Positions 7,276 through 16,166 are shown, counted from the first letter of the stretch. The stretch is DNA of 64,000 nt from Scatosoma sp964504025 (GCA_964504025.1 CAZDCO010000002.1:1-64000), one strand, 5' to 3'. Numbers and translations: made by a program. The notes: generated from the letters alone by a model not told the origin.

Positions 7276-9105
7276 ATGAAAGTGAAAAAACAACGAAAGA
7301 CCTCTATCGGCGGGCAAGCCGTGATGGAGGGCGTTATGATGCGCGGTAACGCGGCTATGGCAACGGCGGTGCGCGATAACGAGGGTAAAATTCAAATCGA
7401 GTCCGAACGGTTGACTCCGATAGAAAAGCGTAGCAAGTTTTCCCGTTTGCCGTTCGTACGCGGCGTGGTCAACTTCGTGCGCTCTTTGATCGACGGCAAC
7501 CGTATTTTGTTGCGCAGCGCGGACGTGGCTATGCCGGAGGACGAACAACCGTCCAAGGCGGAAAAATGGCTGCAAGAAAAGCATAAAATCGATTTAAGCG
7601 GCATCTTCAACGGCGTTTCCATGATACTCGGTATCGTGCTCGCCGTGGCGATTTTCGTGGCTTTGCCGCAATTTTTGACGGGCTTTTTGCCCTTTGACAA
7701 GACGTCCACGGGCTGGGACGGCTTGTGGTTTAACCTGATCGAAGGGGGAATTCGGTTGGGCATTTTCATTTTATATATCTTGTTTATGACGCTCGTTCCT
7801 ACCCTTCGTCGCGTGTTCATGTATCACGGCGCGGAGCATAAAACCATTTCTTGCTACGAAAAGGGCGCGGAATTGACGGTGGAGAACGTGAAAAAGTGTT
7901 CGCGCGTGCACGATCGTTGCGGCACTACCTTTTTGTTCTTGGTGATGATCGTCAGCATACTCGTCTTTTCGTTGGCGAACGTGGCGGTGGGCGTATGGCT
8001 GTACGGTGCGTTGCCGAAATCGTTGCACGGCGTTGCGAGATTCGTCTTTAAGTTGTTGCTGTTGCCGATCGTGGCAGGCGTGTCGTACGAAATTTTGCGG
8101 TTGCTCGCCAAGACGAAAAACCCCGTTTTCTACGTATTCAAGTTGCCGGGATTGCTGTTGCAACGCCTGACGACACGCGAGCCCGACGAGGGCATGATCG
8201 AATGTGCGATCGCCGCTTTTGAAACGGTGATGGCGATGGAAGCCGATCCTACCATGCCCGAACGGGTATTCGTAACGGCAGGCAAGATGAGCGCGCTGTT
8301 GGAGAACACGAAAAAACGGTTCGCGGCGTGCGCTATCGAAGAGGACGAGGCGGAGTGGATATTCGCGTTGACGCTGGGTATTCCCAAGAGTGCGGTAAAC
8401 AGCGAAGAGCGCATCTTGAAGTTGGCGCAAGCACGGGAAATTATCCGTATCGCGGACGAACGCTTGACGGGTAGACCGCTTTGGTACGTCATCGGGGATG
8501 CCGATTTTTACGGGTATACGATCAAGGTAGACGAGCGCGTACTCATTCCCCGTCCTGAAACGGAAGAGTTGGCGGCGATGGTGGTATCGGCGGCAACGAC
8601 GGGACAAAGCGTGTTGGATATGTGCACGGGAAGCGGCGCGATTGCGATCGCGGTGTATAAAGAGTTGCAAAAGAACGGGCGTCCCGTCAAAGTAACGGCG
8701 GTGGACGTCAGCGCGGACGCGTTGGCGTTGGCGCAAGAAAACGCGGAAGCCAACGGGGCGGAAATCAAGTTCGTGCAGTCGGACTTGTTCAAGCGTTTGC
8801 GCGGTAGATTCGATATTATCGTGTCCAATCCGCCCTATGTCCCCAGCGCGGAGATCGAAACGTTGCAACGGGAAGTGAAGGACCACGAACCGCGTTTGGC
8901 GCTCGACGGCGGCGCGGACGGCTTGGATATATACCGCAGAATCGCGGAAGAGGCGACGAAGTATTTGAATCGCGGCGGTACATTGATTATGGAAGTGGGC
9001 GCGGGACAGGCGCAGGACGTCGTCAAGCTTTTTAAGCATTGCGCGTACGCTATGATTTTGAAAGACTTTAACGGCGTGGAACGGTTCGTGAAAATTACGG
9101 TATAA
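7276..9105 (+). CDS. prmC: DUF1385 membrane protein fused to PrmC release-factor glutamine methyltransferase
   Basis: One 609-residue frame holds two proteins that are usually separate neighbours. Residues 1 to about 320 are a DUF1385 (YqhQ-like) domain with the IGGQAVMEGVMMRG start, MYHGAEHKTI in the middle and several membrane segments. From about 333 to the end is PrmC. It has the small helical N-domain, a SAM-binding LDMCTGSGAIAI near 447 and the catalytic NPPY at 518-521, and it N5-methylates the GGQ glutamine of release factors. The join is in frame and continuous, with no internal stop. RF1 follows 11 nt later, matching the rpmE-DUF1385-prmC-prfA order known in Clostridia. The fusion would tether PrmC to the membrane. 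Confidence 0.9.
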   Translation: MKVKKQRKTSIGGQAVMEGVMMRGNAAMATAVRDNEGKIQIESERLTPIEKRSKFSRLPFVRGVVNFVRSLIDGNRILLRSADVAMPEDEQPSKAEKWLQEKHKIDLSGIFNGVSMILGIVLAVAIFVALPQFLTGFLPFDKTSTGWDGLWFNLIEGGIRLGIFILYILFMTLVPTLRRVFMYHGAEHKTISCYEKGAELTVENVKKCSRVHDRCGTTFLFLVMIVSILVFSLANVAVGVWLYGALPKSLHGVARFVFKLLLLPIVAGVSYEILRLLAKTKNPVFYVFKLPGLLLQRLTTREPDEGMIECAIAAFETVMAMEADPTMPERVFVTAGKMSALLENTKKRFAACAIEEDEAEWIFALTLGIPKSAVNSEERILKLAQAREIIRIADERLTGRPLWYVIGDADFYGYTIKVDERVLIPRPETEELAAMVVSAATTGQSVLDMCTGSGAIAIAVYKELQKNGRPVKVTAVDVSADALALAQENAEANGAEIKFVQSDLFKRLRGRFDIIVSNPPYVPSAEIETLQREVKDHEPRLALDGGADGLDIYRRIAEEATKYLNRGGTLIMEVGAGQAQDVVKLFKHCAYAMILKDFNGVERFVKITV

Positions 9106-9116
9106 GCGAGGAACTT

Positions 9117-10187
9117 ATGTTCAAAAAATTAGAAGAACTCTATCGTCGATACTCGTTCTTGTCGGAAAAACTTGCCGACGCCGACGTGCTTGCCGATATG
9201 ACGACTTGGAAAAAATATTCTAAGGAACACGCCGATTTGCGCGAAACCGCGGAGGCGTACGAACGGTATTTGGCAAAGGAACGGGAAATGCAGGACGCGT
9301 TCGCCATGGCGGAAACGGAAACGGACGGCGAGATGAAAAAATTGCTCACCGACGAGGGCTACGCTTGCAAGGAAGAACTTGCCGAAATGACGACGGAGTT
9401 GAAGATCTTGTTGCTGCCCAAAGATAAAAACGACGAACGGAGTTGTATCTTGGAAATTCGCGCGGGGACGGGCGGCGAGGAAGCGGCGTTGTTCGCCGCG
9501 GAACTTTGCCGTATGTACCAAAACTATTGCGCGGCGCACCGCTTGCGCGTGGAAGAAATCGACGCGGCGACGACGGAGCTGGGCGGCGTCAAGGAAGCCG
9601 TCTATTCGGTAACGGGCACGGGCGCGTATAAATTGTTGAAATACGAAAGCGGCGTACACCGCGTTCAACGCGTACCTGCTACCGAGACGCAGGGCAGAAT
9701 ACACACTTCGGCGGCGACGGTTGCCGTGCTTCCCGAGGCGGAAGAAGTCGAGGTGGAGATCAACGATAAAGACATTCGTATCGATATATTCCATTCGGGC
9801 GGTGCAGGCGGACAAAACGTCAACAAAGTGGCGTCCGCGGTGCGTATCACCCACTTCCCGACGGGGATCGTAGTTACCTGTCAGGACGAGCGTTCGCAAC
9901 TGAAAAATAAGGAACGCGCATTTAAGGTGTTGCGTTCGCGTATCTACGATTTCTATAACGGACAAAACGCCAAAGCGCGCGAGGAAAACCGCCGCAGCAT
10001 GGTAGGCACGGGGGATCGGAGTGAACGTATCCGCACCTATAACTATCCCCAAAGCCGCGTAACCGATCATAGAATCGGACTCAGTCAATACAATTTAGAC
10101 GCCTTTTTAACGGGGGAGATCGATTCGATGGTGGAAGCTCTCGCCATTGCGGATCGGGAGGCATTGCTCTCTTCGCAAGAGGGATAA
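9117..10187 (+). CDS. prfA: Peptide chain release factor 1
   Basis: RF1 of 356 residues, of normal length. It reads UAA and UAG stop codons in the ribosomal A site and releases the peptide. The codon-recognition tripeptide PAT is at 187-189 within RVPATETQGRIHTSA, and the catalytic GGQ is at 231-233 in HSGGAGGQNVNK. The glutamine of GGQ is the target of the PrmC encoded just upstream. A GAGGAA site precedes the ATG. Confidence 0.97.
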   Translation: MFKKLEELYRRYSFLSEKLADADVLADMTTWKKYSKEHADLRETAEAYERYLAKEREMQDAFAMAETETDGEMKKLLTDEGYACKEELAEMTTELKILLLPKDKNDERSCILEIRAGTGGEEAALFAAELCRMYQNYCAAHRLRVEEIDAATTELGGVKEAVYSVTGTGAYKLLKYESGVHRVQRVPATETQGRIHTSAATVAVLPEAEEVEVEINDKDIRIDIFHSGGAGGQNVNKVASAVRITHFPTGIVVTCQDERSQLKNKERAFKVLRSRIYDFYNGQNAKAREENRRSMVGTGDRSERIRTYNYPQSRVTDHRIGLSQYNLDAFLTGEIDSMVEALAIADREALLSSQEG

Positions 10188-10390
10188 CGAAAGAACGTAC
10201 GCGTCGCGCGGCATTTTGCCTCGCGGCGCGTTATAACATTCGCTAAAAGTTTGTTTTTTAAGACTAACGTAGCCGTCGCGCATGCTCGAAATTATCGTTT
10301 GTGACAATCGACGAAACGAATTGAAATATAATTTTTTGATAATTTTTTCGATTATTTTACAACTTTTTACGAAAAACGGCGCGTTTAAGG

Positions 10391-10419
10391 TTGCATTATT
10401 TTTCAAAACAAGATAGAAT
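10391..10419 (+). promoter_or_regulatory. Promoter of the aminotransferase gene
   Basis: TTGCAT and TAGAAT with a 17-bp spacer. The interval from 10188 to here holds only an imperfect CG-rich hairpin after prfA (about 10200-10232), possibly a weak terminator. Confidence 0.65.
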
Positions 10420-10457
10420 AGTATAGTAAAAAAGAAGGACTTGGAGAAGAGATACTT

Positions 10458-11654
10458 ATGAAGAACAGAATCGCAAAGAGAATGTCCGCGTTAGCACCGT
10501 CTTTGACGTTGGCGATATCCGCGAAAGCGAAGGCAATGAAGCTTGCAGGCGAAAGCGTGGTGTCGTTCAGCGTCGGCGAACCCGATTTCAATACCCCCGA
10601 TCACATCATTGAGGCAGCGAAAACGGCACTCGATAACGGGCATACCAAATATACGCCGTCGTCGGGCTTGTTGCCCCTGCGTAAGGCGATTTGCGCGAAG
10701 TTCGCGCACGATAACGGGTTAGACTACGAACCGTTGCAAATTATCGTGTCCAACGGCGCGAAGCACTCCATTTTCAACGCTTGCTACGCCGTGTTGGAAG
10801 AGGGAGACGAAGTGATCATTCCTGCGCCCTATTGGTTGACCTATCCCGAAGTCGTCAAGGTATGCGGCGGTACGCCCGTGTATATCGACTGTAAAAAGGA
10901 AAACAAATTCAAATTTTCCGCGGAAGACTTGAAAAAGGCGATTACGCCCAAGACGAAAATGCTCATTTTCAATTCGCCCTCCAATCCGACGGGCGCGGTA
11001 TATAACGAAGAGGAAGTACGCGCGATTGCCAAGGTGTGCGAAGAGGCGGAAATTTTCGTGTTGGCGGACGAGATTTACGAAAAACTGTGCTATAACGGCG
11101 TAAAACCGTTCTCGATTGCAAAATGCAGCGAAAAGATGAAAGATTTGACGATTACCGTCAACGGCGTTTCCAAGACGTACGCGATGACGGGGTGGCGCGT
11201 GGGATATCTTGCCGCGCCTAAGGATATCGCAAAGGCGATCGATTCCTTCCAAAGCCACGCGACGTCCAACGCGTGCTCCATTTCGCAATACGCGACGATC
11301 GAAGCCCTCGCTTCTTCCGAAGAGGAAATCGAGAGTATGGTACGCGTATTCGACGGACGCAGGGCGAAGTTGTTGAAGTTGATTGCGGAGATCGACGGCG
11401 TACGGGCGATCGAACCAGACGGCGCGTTCTACGTGATGCTCGTCGTCGGCGATTTGTACGGCAAGAGCTACGACGGCAGAAAGATTGAAAACTCCGTCGA
11501 TTTTGCGGACGTCTTGCTCGACGCGGAAAAAGTGGCGACCGTGCCCGGTGTTTCGTTTGGTGCGGACGATTGCGTGCGCCTTTCCTACGCCCTTTCCGAC
11601 GCCGATTTGGAAGAAGGGTTGAAGCGCATCAAGCGTTTTGTGGAACGTTTGTAA
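10458..11654 (+). CDS. Class I pyridoxal-phosphate aminotransferase (aspartate aminotransferase type)
   Basis: A 398-residue fold-type I aminotransferase of the AspB/AspC-Igamma group. SVGEPDFNTPDHI lies near the N-terminus, NSPSNPTGAVY near 175-185 and DEIYEKL near 200. The PLP lysine is K239 in VSKTYAMTGWRVGY. The C-terminal PGVSFG...RLSYA segment is also present. It probably moves amino groups between aspartate and 2-oxoglutarate; close relatives also use aromatic substrates or alanine. It is a single-gene unit with its own promoter and terminator. Confidence 0.9.
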   Translation: MKNRIAKRMSALAPSLTLAISAKAKAMKLAGESVVSFSVGEPDFNTPDHIIEAAKTALDNGHTKYTPSSGLLPLRKAICAKFAHDNGLDYEPLQIIVSNGAKHSIFNACYAVLEEGDEVIIPAPYWLTYPEVVKVCGGTPVYIDCKKENKFKFSAEDLKKAITPKTKMLIFNSPSNPTGAVYNEEEVRAIAKVCEEAEIFVLADEIYEKLCYNGVKPFSIAKCSEKMKDLTITVNGVSKTYAMTGWRVGYLAAPKDIAKAIDSFQSHATSNACSISQYATIEALASSEEEIESMVRVFDGRRAKLLKLIAEIDGVRAIEPDGAFYVMLVVGDLYGKSYDGRKIENSVDFADVLLDAEKVATVPGVSFGADDCVRLSYALSDADLEEGLKRIKRFVERL

Positions 11655-11682
11655 TAATTGTTGTTAAGCTGGATCAAACGGT

Positions 11683-11713
11683 ACGCACTCCCCCTCGGAG
11701 TGCGTATGTTTTT
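11683..11713 (+). terminator. Terminator after the aminotransferase gene
   Basis: ACGCACTCC pairs with GGAGTGCGT around a 5-nt loop, followed by ATGTTTTT. Confidence 0.85.
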
Positions 11714-11718
11714 CAGGT

Positions 11719-11820
11719 AAAAGCGTTGATTTGCGGCGCAATTCGTCGTTGCGGTTCGGTCGCGTACTTCCGTGTACGCTCCCTCGCCGCTCCTTGACTT
11801 ACTTGCAGCTGAACGCTTTT
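11719..11820 (+). repeat. Dispersed element with terminal inverted repeats, copy 2
   Basis: A 102-bp copy with ends AAAAGCGTTGATTTGC and GCAGCTGAACGCTTTT. The central hairpin GCGTAC/GTACGC is perfect, and a second hairpin CGCAA/TTGCG is possible. It is followed at 11821-11849 by a tail (ACTTCGGGGGAAGTTAGTGA...) that reappears after the gap and, altered, near 46936. Confidence 0.85.
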
Positions 11821-11849
11821 ACTTCGGGGGAAGTTAGTGAGGCGGTACA

Positions 11850-11905
11850 ACGTCGTTGCGGTTCGGTCGCGTACTTCCGTGTACGCTCCCTCGCCGCTCC
11901 TTGAC
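11850..11905 (+). repeat. 5'-truncated copy of the element, running into the gap
   Basis: Identical to copy 2 from its CGTCGTTGCGG onward but lacking the first 25 or so bases with the left inverted repeat. It is cut by the N run. Confidence 0.8.
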
Positions 11906-12005
11906 NNNNNNNNNNNNNNNNNNNNNNNNNNNNNNNNNNNNNNNNNNNNNNNNNNNNNNNNNNNNNNNNNNNNNNNNNNNNNNNNNNNNNNNNNNNNNNN
12001 NNNNN
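11906..12005. other. Assembly gap (100 N)
   Basis: Exactly 100 unknown bases, the usual size for a gap of unknown length. The flanks are near-identical copies of the same repeat, so the assembly probably broke in a tandem array. Confidence 0.97.
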
Positions 12006-12060
12006 GACTTACTTGCAGCTGAACGCTTTTACTTCGGGGGAAGTTAGTGAGGCGGTACAA
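12006..12060 (+). repeat. Right end of an element copy plus tail, after the gap
   Basis: The right inverted repeat (GCAGCTGAACGCTTTT) and the tail after it are identical to the sequence at 11796-11849. It may complete the copy that begins at 11850 or belong to another copy lost in the gap. Confidence 0.8.
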
Positions 12061-12074
12061 TTTCCTTTACCCTT

Positions 12075-12145
12075 GTCATTGCGAGCCGTAGGCGCGGCAA
12101 TCTCTTTTGGATAAACGCTACGCGAGATTGCTTCGTCGTTGCGCG
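12075..12145. repeat. GTCATTGCGAG palindromic repeat
   Basis: GTCATTGCGAGCCG...GGCAATCTC, then GAGATTGCTTCGTCGTTGCGC. The right arm has lost the perfect CTCGCAATGAC end. It follows the inverted-repeat element, as at the other loci. From 12146 to the next start I see only an A/T-rich leader region with a TATAAT at about 12221 and no convincing -35 box. Confidence 0.8.
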
Positions 12146-12287
12146 CGGCGAAAAAATTTTTACAAATTACACGACTTTTTTTCTAAAACCCCTTGAAATT
12201 ATGGAAAAAATTTGGTAAACTATAATAAACCGAAAGAAAAACTCTCTGAACTTCGGTTTGCACGATAAAAATTTGGGAGGAGTTAAA

Positions 12288-12695
12288 ATGATTAAAGTAA
12301 TTTACGGCGCAAAAGGTACGGGAAAAACCAAGATGATGATCGACGCTGCGAACGAAGCGGCAAAGTCGGCAAAGGGGCATTTGATTTTCGTTACCGACAG
12401 CAAGCGCGGTATGTACGATTTGGATAGAGCGGTACGCTTTATCGACGTAAGCGAATACGACGTGGCAGGCGAGGCTGCGCTTTGCGGCTTCGTAAAGGGC
12501 GTTATCGCAGGCAACCACGATAACGAATACGTATACATCGACGGCGTGGTAAGAATTGCAGGTAAACCCGTACAGGAGTTGGCTGCGTTCTTCTATATGC
12601 TGGATAAAGTGGCGAAGAACGACGATATCGTCATTACGGTATCGGTATCGGCGGCAAAGGAAGATTTGCCCGATTTCGTAACCAAATATCTGTAA
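12288..12695 (+). CDS. Small P-loop protein of unknown function
   Basis: A 135-residue cytosolic protein with a clear Walker A motif, GAKGTGKT, at residues 7-14. A possible Walker B strand (EYVYIDGV) lies around 83-90. It is shorter than most P-loop ATPases, and no partner domain is visible. Similar short proteins in Clostridia are annotated only as ATP-binding or hypothetical (from memory). GGGAGGAG precedes the ATG at 12288, which is preferred over an upstream in-frame start. It is monocistronic with its own terminator. Function unknown. Confidence 0.75.
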   Translation: MIKVIYGAKGTGKTKMMIDAANEAAKSAKGHLIFVTDSKRGMYDLDRAVRFIDVSEYDVAGEAALCGFVKGVIAGNHDNEYVYIDGVVRIAGKPVQELAAFFYMLDKVAKNDDIVITVSVSAAKEDLPDFVTKYL

Positions 12696-12706
12696 GAGCA
12701 AACGTA

Positions 12707-12738
12707 CGCCGAACGGTGTGTGCCGTTCGGCGTTTTCG
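12707..12738 (+). terminator. Terminator after the P-loop gene
   Basis: CGCCGAACGG pairs with CCGTTCGGCG around a 6-nt loop, followed by TTTT. Confidence 0.85.
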
Positions 12739-12855
12739 TCTACGAGGGCGAATATATACGAGCGGTAGGGGAAAAACGGCGGCTGAAAAGCGGCTGTGGT
12801 TTTTCGCGTACGCGAGAAAATACGCACGAAAAAAAGAAAGGCAGGTAATGTCAAC

Positions 12856-14403
12856 ATGAAATTTATCAGTACGAGAGGCGGAGAAAAGGTAACAGGCGCG
12901 CAGGCTATCGTCAAGGGGCTTGCCGACAACGGGGGCTTGTTCGTTCCCGAAACGTTTCCCACTGTATCCGCGGAAGAAATGGAAAAGATGGCGCAAATGT
13001 CCTACCCCGAACGCGCGGCGTTCGTGTTGGGTAAGTATCTCGCCGACGATTTAGGAGAAGAATATTTGTTGGAATCCTGCCAAAAGGCGTACTCTACGTT
13101 CAGCGGCGGCGATCCTGCGCCCGTGGTGAAGATTGACGGGCAAATGTTCATTTTGGAATTATTCCACGGCCCTACCTGCGCCTTTAAGGATATGGCGTTG
13201 ACCGTGTTGCCCTACCTCTTGAAAAAGAGTATGGAAGTTACGGGTACGTCGGAAGAAGTGCTGATTTTGGCGGCGACGAGCGGCGATACGGGCAAGGCGG
13301 CGTTGGAAGGCTTCCGCGACGTGAAAGGCACGAAAGTCGCGGTGTTCTATCCCGACGAGGGCGTTGCGAAAATGCAACGTTTGCAAATGAGTACGCAAAG
13401 CGGCAACAACGTCTACGTGGCGTCCGTCAAGGGCAACTTCGACGATTGTCAACGCGCCGTCAAGCGTATGTTCGCTTCCAAAGAATTGAACGACAACCTG
13501 CACGCGCGCGGCGTGCGTTTATCCAGCGCGAATTCGATCAACTTTGGGCGTTTAGCACCGCAGATTGCCTACTATTTCTCGGCGTATCTTGATCTTTTGA
13601 ACTCCCGTCAAATCGAAGCGGGCGAGAAGATCGACTTCGTCGTGCCTACGGGCAATTTCGGGGATATTTTAGCCGGTTGGTACGCCAAGCAAATGGGCTT
13701 GCCCGTGAGAAAGTTGGTATGCGCGTCCAACCGTAACAAAGTCTTGACCGACTTCTTCAAGAAGGGCGTGTACGACGTGAAACGGAATTTCTACCGTACC
13801 ATGTCCCCGTCCATGGATATTTTGATCTCTTCCAATTTGGAACGTTTGCTGTTTGAAATCAGCGGTCGGAACGCCGAATTGACGGCGCAACGTATGCAAG
13901 CGTTGGCAAGCGATAAAGAGTATTCGATCACCGCGCAGGAACTTGCGCGCTTGAACGAAGAATTTTTCGGCGGCTTTGCAAGCGAGGACGACACGATTGA
14001 GGCGATGTACGAAGTATTCGACGAATACGGTTACGCGATGGATACTCACACGGGCGTCGCGCTTGCCGTATACGAGCAATTCCGCGAGGTACTCAACAAG
14101 GGCAAAGAGGACGAAAAGGACTGGGATAAGACACGCACGGTGGTGTTGTCCACGGCGAATCCGTACAAATTTCCGCAGGACGTTTTGTACGCGTTGTCGG
14201 GGAACGATGTCAAGGACAGCTTCAAAGGTATCAAGCGTTTGCACTTGTTGACGGCGATGAAACCGCCCAAGAGTTTGACCGAACTCCGTTACCGTCCTGC
14301 CCGTTTCAAGACGGTTTTGGACAACGATATCAACGCGTTGTCGGCGGAAATTTTGCGCTTTGCGGAAGGGTACGTTGTACCCGAACCGGAGATGAAAAAG
14401 TAA
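12856..14403 (+). CDS. thrC: Threonine synthase
   Basis: A 515-residue PLP enzyme that converts O-phosphohomoserine to threonine. It starts with the STRGG segment typical of the long bacterial ThrC class and has FHGPTCAFKDMAL, with the PLP lysine at K111. SGDTGKAALEG near 140 and the phosphate loop PTGNFGDILAG near 265 follow. The ATG at 12856 is preferred over the upstream in-frame start because a GAAAGGCAGG site precedes it and the family starts here. No other threonine gene is adjacent. The leader from 12739 contains small CG hairpins but no recognisable riboswitch. Confidence 0.95.
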   Translation: MKFISTRGGEKVTGAQAIVKGLADNGGLFVPETFPTVSAEEMEKMAQMSYPERAAFVLGKYLADDLGEEYLLESCQKAYSTFSGGDPAPVVKIDGQMFILELFHGPTCAFKDMALTVLPYLLKKSMEVTGTSEEVLILAATSGDTGKAALEGFRDVKGTKVAVFYPDEGVAKMQRLQMSTQSGNNVYVASVKGNFDDCQRAVKRMFASKELNDNLHARGVRLSSANSINFGRLAPQIAYYFSAYLDLLNSRQIEAGEKIDFVVPTGNFGDILAGWYAKQMGLPVRKLVCASNRNKVLTDFFKKGVYDVKRNFYRTMSPSMDILISSNLERLLFEISGRNAELTAQRMQALASDKEYSITAQELARLNEEFFGGFASEDDTIEAMYEVFDEYGYAMDTHTGVALAVYEQFREVLNKGKEDEKDWDKTRTVVLSTANPYKFPQDVLYALSGNDVKDSFKGIKRLHLLTAMKPPKSLTELRYRPARFKTVLDNDINALSAEILRFAEGYVVPEPEMKK

Positions 14404-14472
14404 GCGCGAGCAAGAAATTTTGTTAAACGGGTGAAAGTTATCGTCATTTCCCGTGAAATGCCCGATAGCGCG

Positions 14473-14501
14473 TTGCAATTTTCGGATAATCGTGTTATAC
14501 T
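14473..14501 (+). promoter_or_regulatory. Promoter of the DUF5685 operon
   Basis: TTGCAA and TATACT with a 17-bp spacer. The predicted start is near 14508, about 147 nt before the first gene. Confidence 0.7.
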
Positions 14502-14507
14502 ATACGC

Positions 14508-14654
14508 AGTACCTTCGTCCAAAGGACGGAGCGCGGACTGCGAATTTTGGAAACGGAGCGTGTCGTCGCGCCGTAAACAAGAAAACTTGCGCCGTGGACG
14601 GAAATCGTCACGGCGTTCGTTATAACGGGAAAAACTTGCCCGTAAAGGAGAGAT
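14508..14654 (+). other. Structured 5' leader or small RNA
   Basis: The transcript from the promoter at 14473 has a leader of about 147 nt. It can form CCTTCGTCC/GGACGGAG around AAA and CGCCGTG/CACGGCG around 12 nt (about 14593-14618). It matches no riboswitch class I know, and there is no poly-T terminator. It could be a plain leader. Confidence 0.4.
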
Positions 14655-15536
14655 ATGTTCGGTTACGTGCGTACGGATACCCCCTATTTGTTCGTAAAAG
14701 ACGAAACGCTGTATCACGCTATGTATTGCGGTTTATGCAAGGGCATCGCGCAGGTGAGCGGTAACGCGGCGCGTATGGGACTTTCCTACGACGTAACGTT
14801 TTTATCCGTTTTGCTGCATAATATATCTGGAACGGACGTCAAGATCGAAAAGCAACATTGTTTGACGCATTGTATCCGCGTGCGCAAAATGGCGGAGGTG
14901 GACGAACTTACTCGTTTGCTCGGCGCGTTCAATACCGCACTCGTCTATTATAAAATCAAAGACGACATCGAGGACGAGGGCAAGGGCAGGGCGCGACGGG
15001 CTTGGTTCTCGGCGGGGTATAAACGGGCGAAAAAAGGCTATCCCGAAGTGGTGAAGATCGTAGCGCGCAATATGCAGGCGCAAGCGGAAACGGAGCGGAC
15101 GGGAACGGATAGCTTGGATCGCGCGGCGGACGCTACGGCGTTGATGCTCGCGGAATTTTCCGACTATGCCTTGGGCGAAAAGAAGACGGCGTGTACGCGG
15201 ACGTTGTTCTATTCGCTCGGCAAGTGGATCTATTTGATCGACGCCTTGGACGATTACGATAAGGATAAGAAAAAGGGCGCGTATAACCCGTTTGTGGCGG
15301 CGTTTCCGTCGGAGAACAAGGCGGCAATGTTGTCGGGCGATCACGGCGACGAGGTGCGATTTGCCTTTCACGCGATATTCAGCGATATACGGGAGAGTAT
15401 GGCAGGCATACGCTTTCCGTTCAACCGCGATTTGGTGGATAACGTGTTGTTGCGCGGTTTGCCTGCGACGACGGAACGGATAATGAACGGTTGCGCTTGT
15501 CAAGAGAATGCAAGAAAACGTAAGGACGAAAAATAG
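14655..15536 (+). CDS. DUF5685 family protein
   Basis: A 293-residue protein with the DUF5685 signature at its start: MFGYVRTD...YHAMYCGLCKGI, including the CGLC pair near residue 29. It is mostly helical with many acidic and basic residues. Further cysteines near the C-terminus (NGCACQ) may join the N-terminal pair in a metal site. AAAGGAG precedes the ATG. The next gene, a J-like protein, follows 9 nt later. This pairing recurs in Clostridia (from memory), so the two probably act together, but no biochemical function is known to me. Confidence 0.8.
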   Translation: MFGYVRTDTPYLFVKDETLYHAMYCGLCKGIAQVSGNAARMGLSYDVTFLSVLLHNISGTDVKIEKQHCLTHCIRVRKMAEVDELTRLLGAFNTALVYYKIKDDIEDEGKGRARRAWFSAGYKRAKKGYPEVVKIVARNMQAQAETERTGTDSLDRAADATALMLAEFSDYALGEKKTACTRTLFYSLGKWIYLIDALDDYDKDKKKGAYNPFVAAFPSENKAAMLSGDHGDEVRFAFHAIFSDIRESMAGIRFPFNRDLVDNVLLRGLPATTERIMNGCACQENARKRKDEK

Positions 15537-15545
15537 GAGAGAAAT

Positions 15546-16160
15546 ATGAACGAATATTACGAATTACTCGGTGTGGACCAAAGCGCGACGGACGAAGAGA
15601 TTACGGCGCGCTATCGTGCGTTGAAAGAGAAATACGCCGAGGAACGTTGGCAGGACGGCGAAGCGGGAAACGAAGCGGCGAAGCTGTTGACGAAGGTGCA
15701 AGTGGCGTACGACGAGATTATGGCTGCGCGCAAAGAACAGGGACAGGCGACGAGTAGCGGCGACGTGTACGAGGAAATTTCCACGCTGTTAAAGGCGGAT
15801 AAATTGACGGAAGCGCAGGCGCGCTTGGACGATTGCAACGAACGCTCGGCGGAATGGCACTATTTGCAGGCTGTGGTATTCTATAAGAAAAATTGGACGA
15901 ACGATAGCAAGAAGCAGCTGGAAATCGCCATGCAAATGGATCCCGATAACGCGAAATATCGCAATGCGTACGGGAAGATGAACGCGAAGGATAACTACGA
16001 AAAGCAGACGGCAGGGCAAACGCAAAACCCGTACTCGAACCCGAATCGCGGTATGGACGAAGAACCGCAAATGGGCGGTTGCGGCTGTTCGGAAGCGTGT
16101 ATGTATTGCTATACCTGTCTTTGTATCGATTGTTTTTTCAAGACTTGTTGCGGTTGTTAA
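15546..16160 (+). CDS. J-like protein with TPR-like middle and cysteine-rich tail
   Basis: 204 residues in three parts. Residues 1-65 resemble a DnaJ J-domain (EYYELLGVDQSATDEEI...VAYDEI), but the HPD tripeptide that stimulates DnaK is missing; the loop reads KYAEERWQDG. Residues 85-145 look like one or two TPR repeats (AEWHYLQAVVFYKK, IAMQMDPDNAKYRNAYG). The last 28 residues hold ten cysteines (GGCGCSEAC...CYTCLCIDC...TCCGC), suggesting metal binding or lipid attachment. Without HPD it is unlikely to be a normal DnaK co-chaperone. It sits between DUF5685 and a membrane protein gene, 9 and 6 nt away. Confidence 0.8.
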   Translation: MNEYYELLGVDQSATDEEITARYRALKEKYAEERWQDGEAGNEAAKLLTKVQVAYDEIMAARKEQGQATSSGDVYEEISTLLKADKLTEAQARLDDCNERSAEWHYLQAVVFYKKNWTNDSKKQLEIAMQMDPDNAKYRNAYGKMNAKDNYEKQTAGQTQNPYSNPNRGMDEEPQMGGCGCSEACMYCYTCLCIDCFFKTCCGC

Positions 16161-16166
16161 AGGGAT

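Noticed and set aside
12739..12855. Riboswitch or T-box before threonine synthase
   Set aside because: Only short CG hairpins are present; no specifier context, antiterminator or known aptamer motif could be found.
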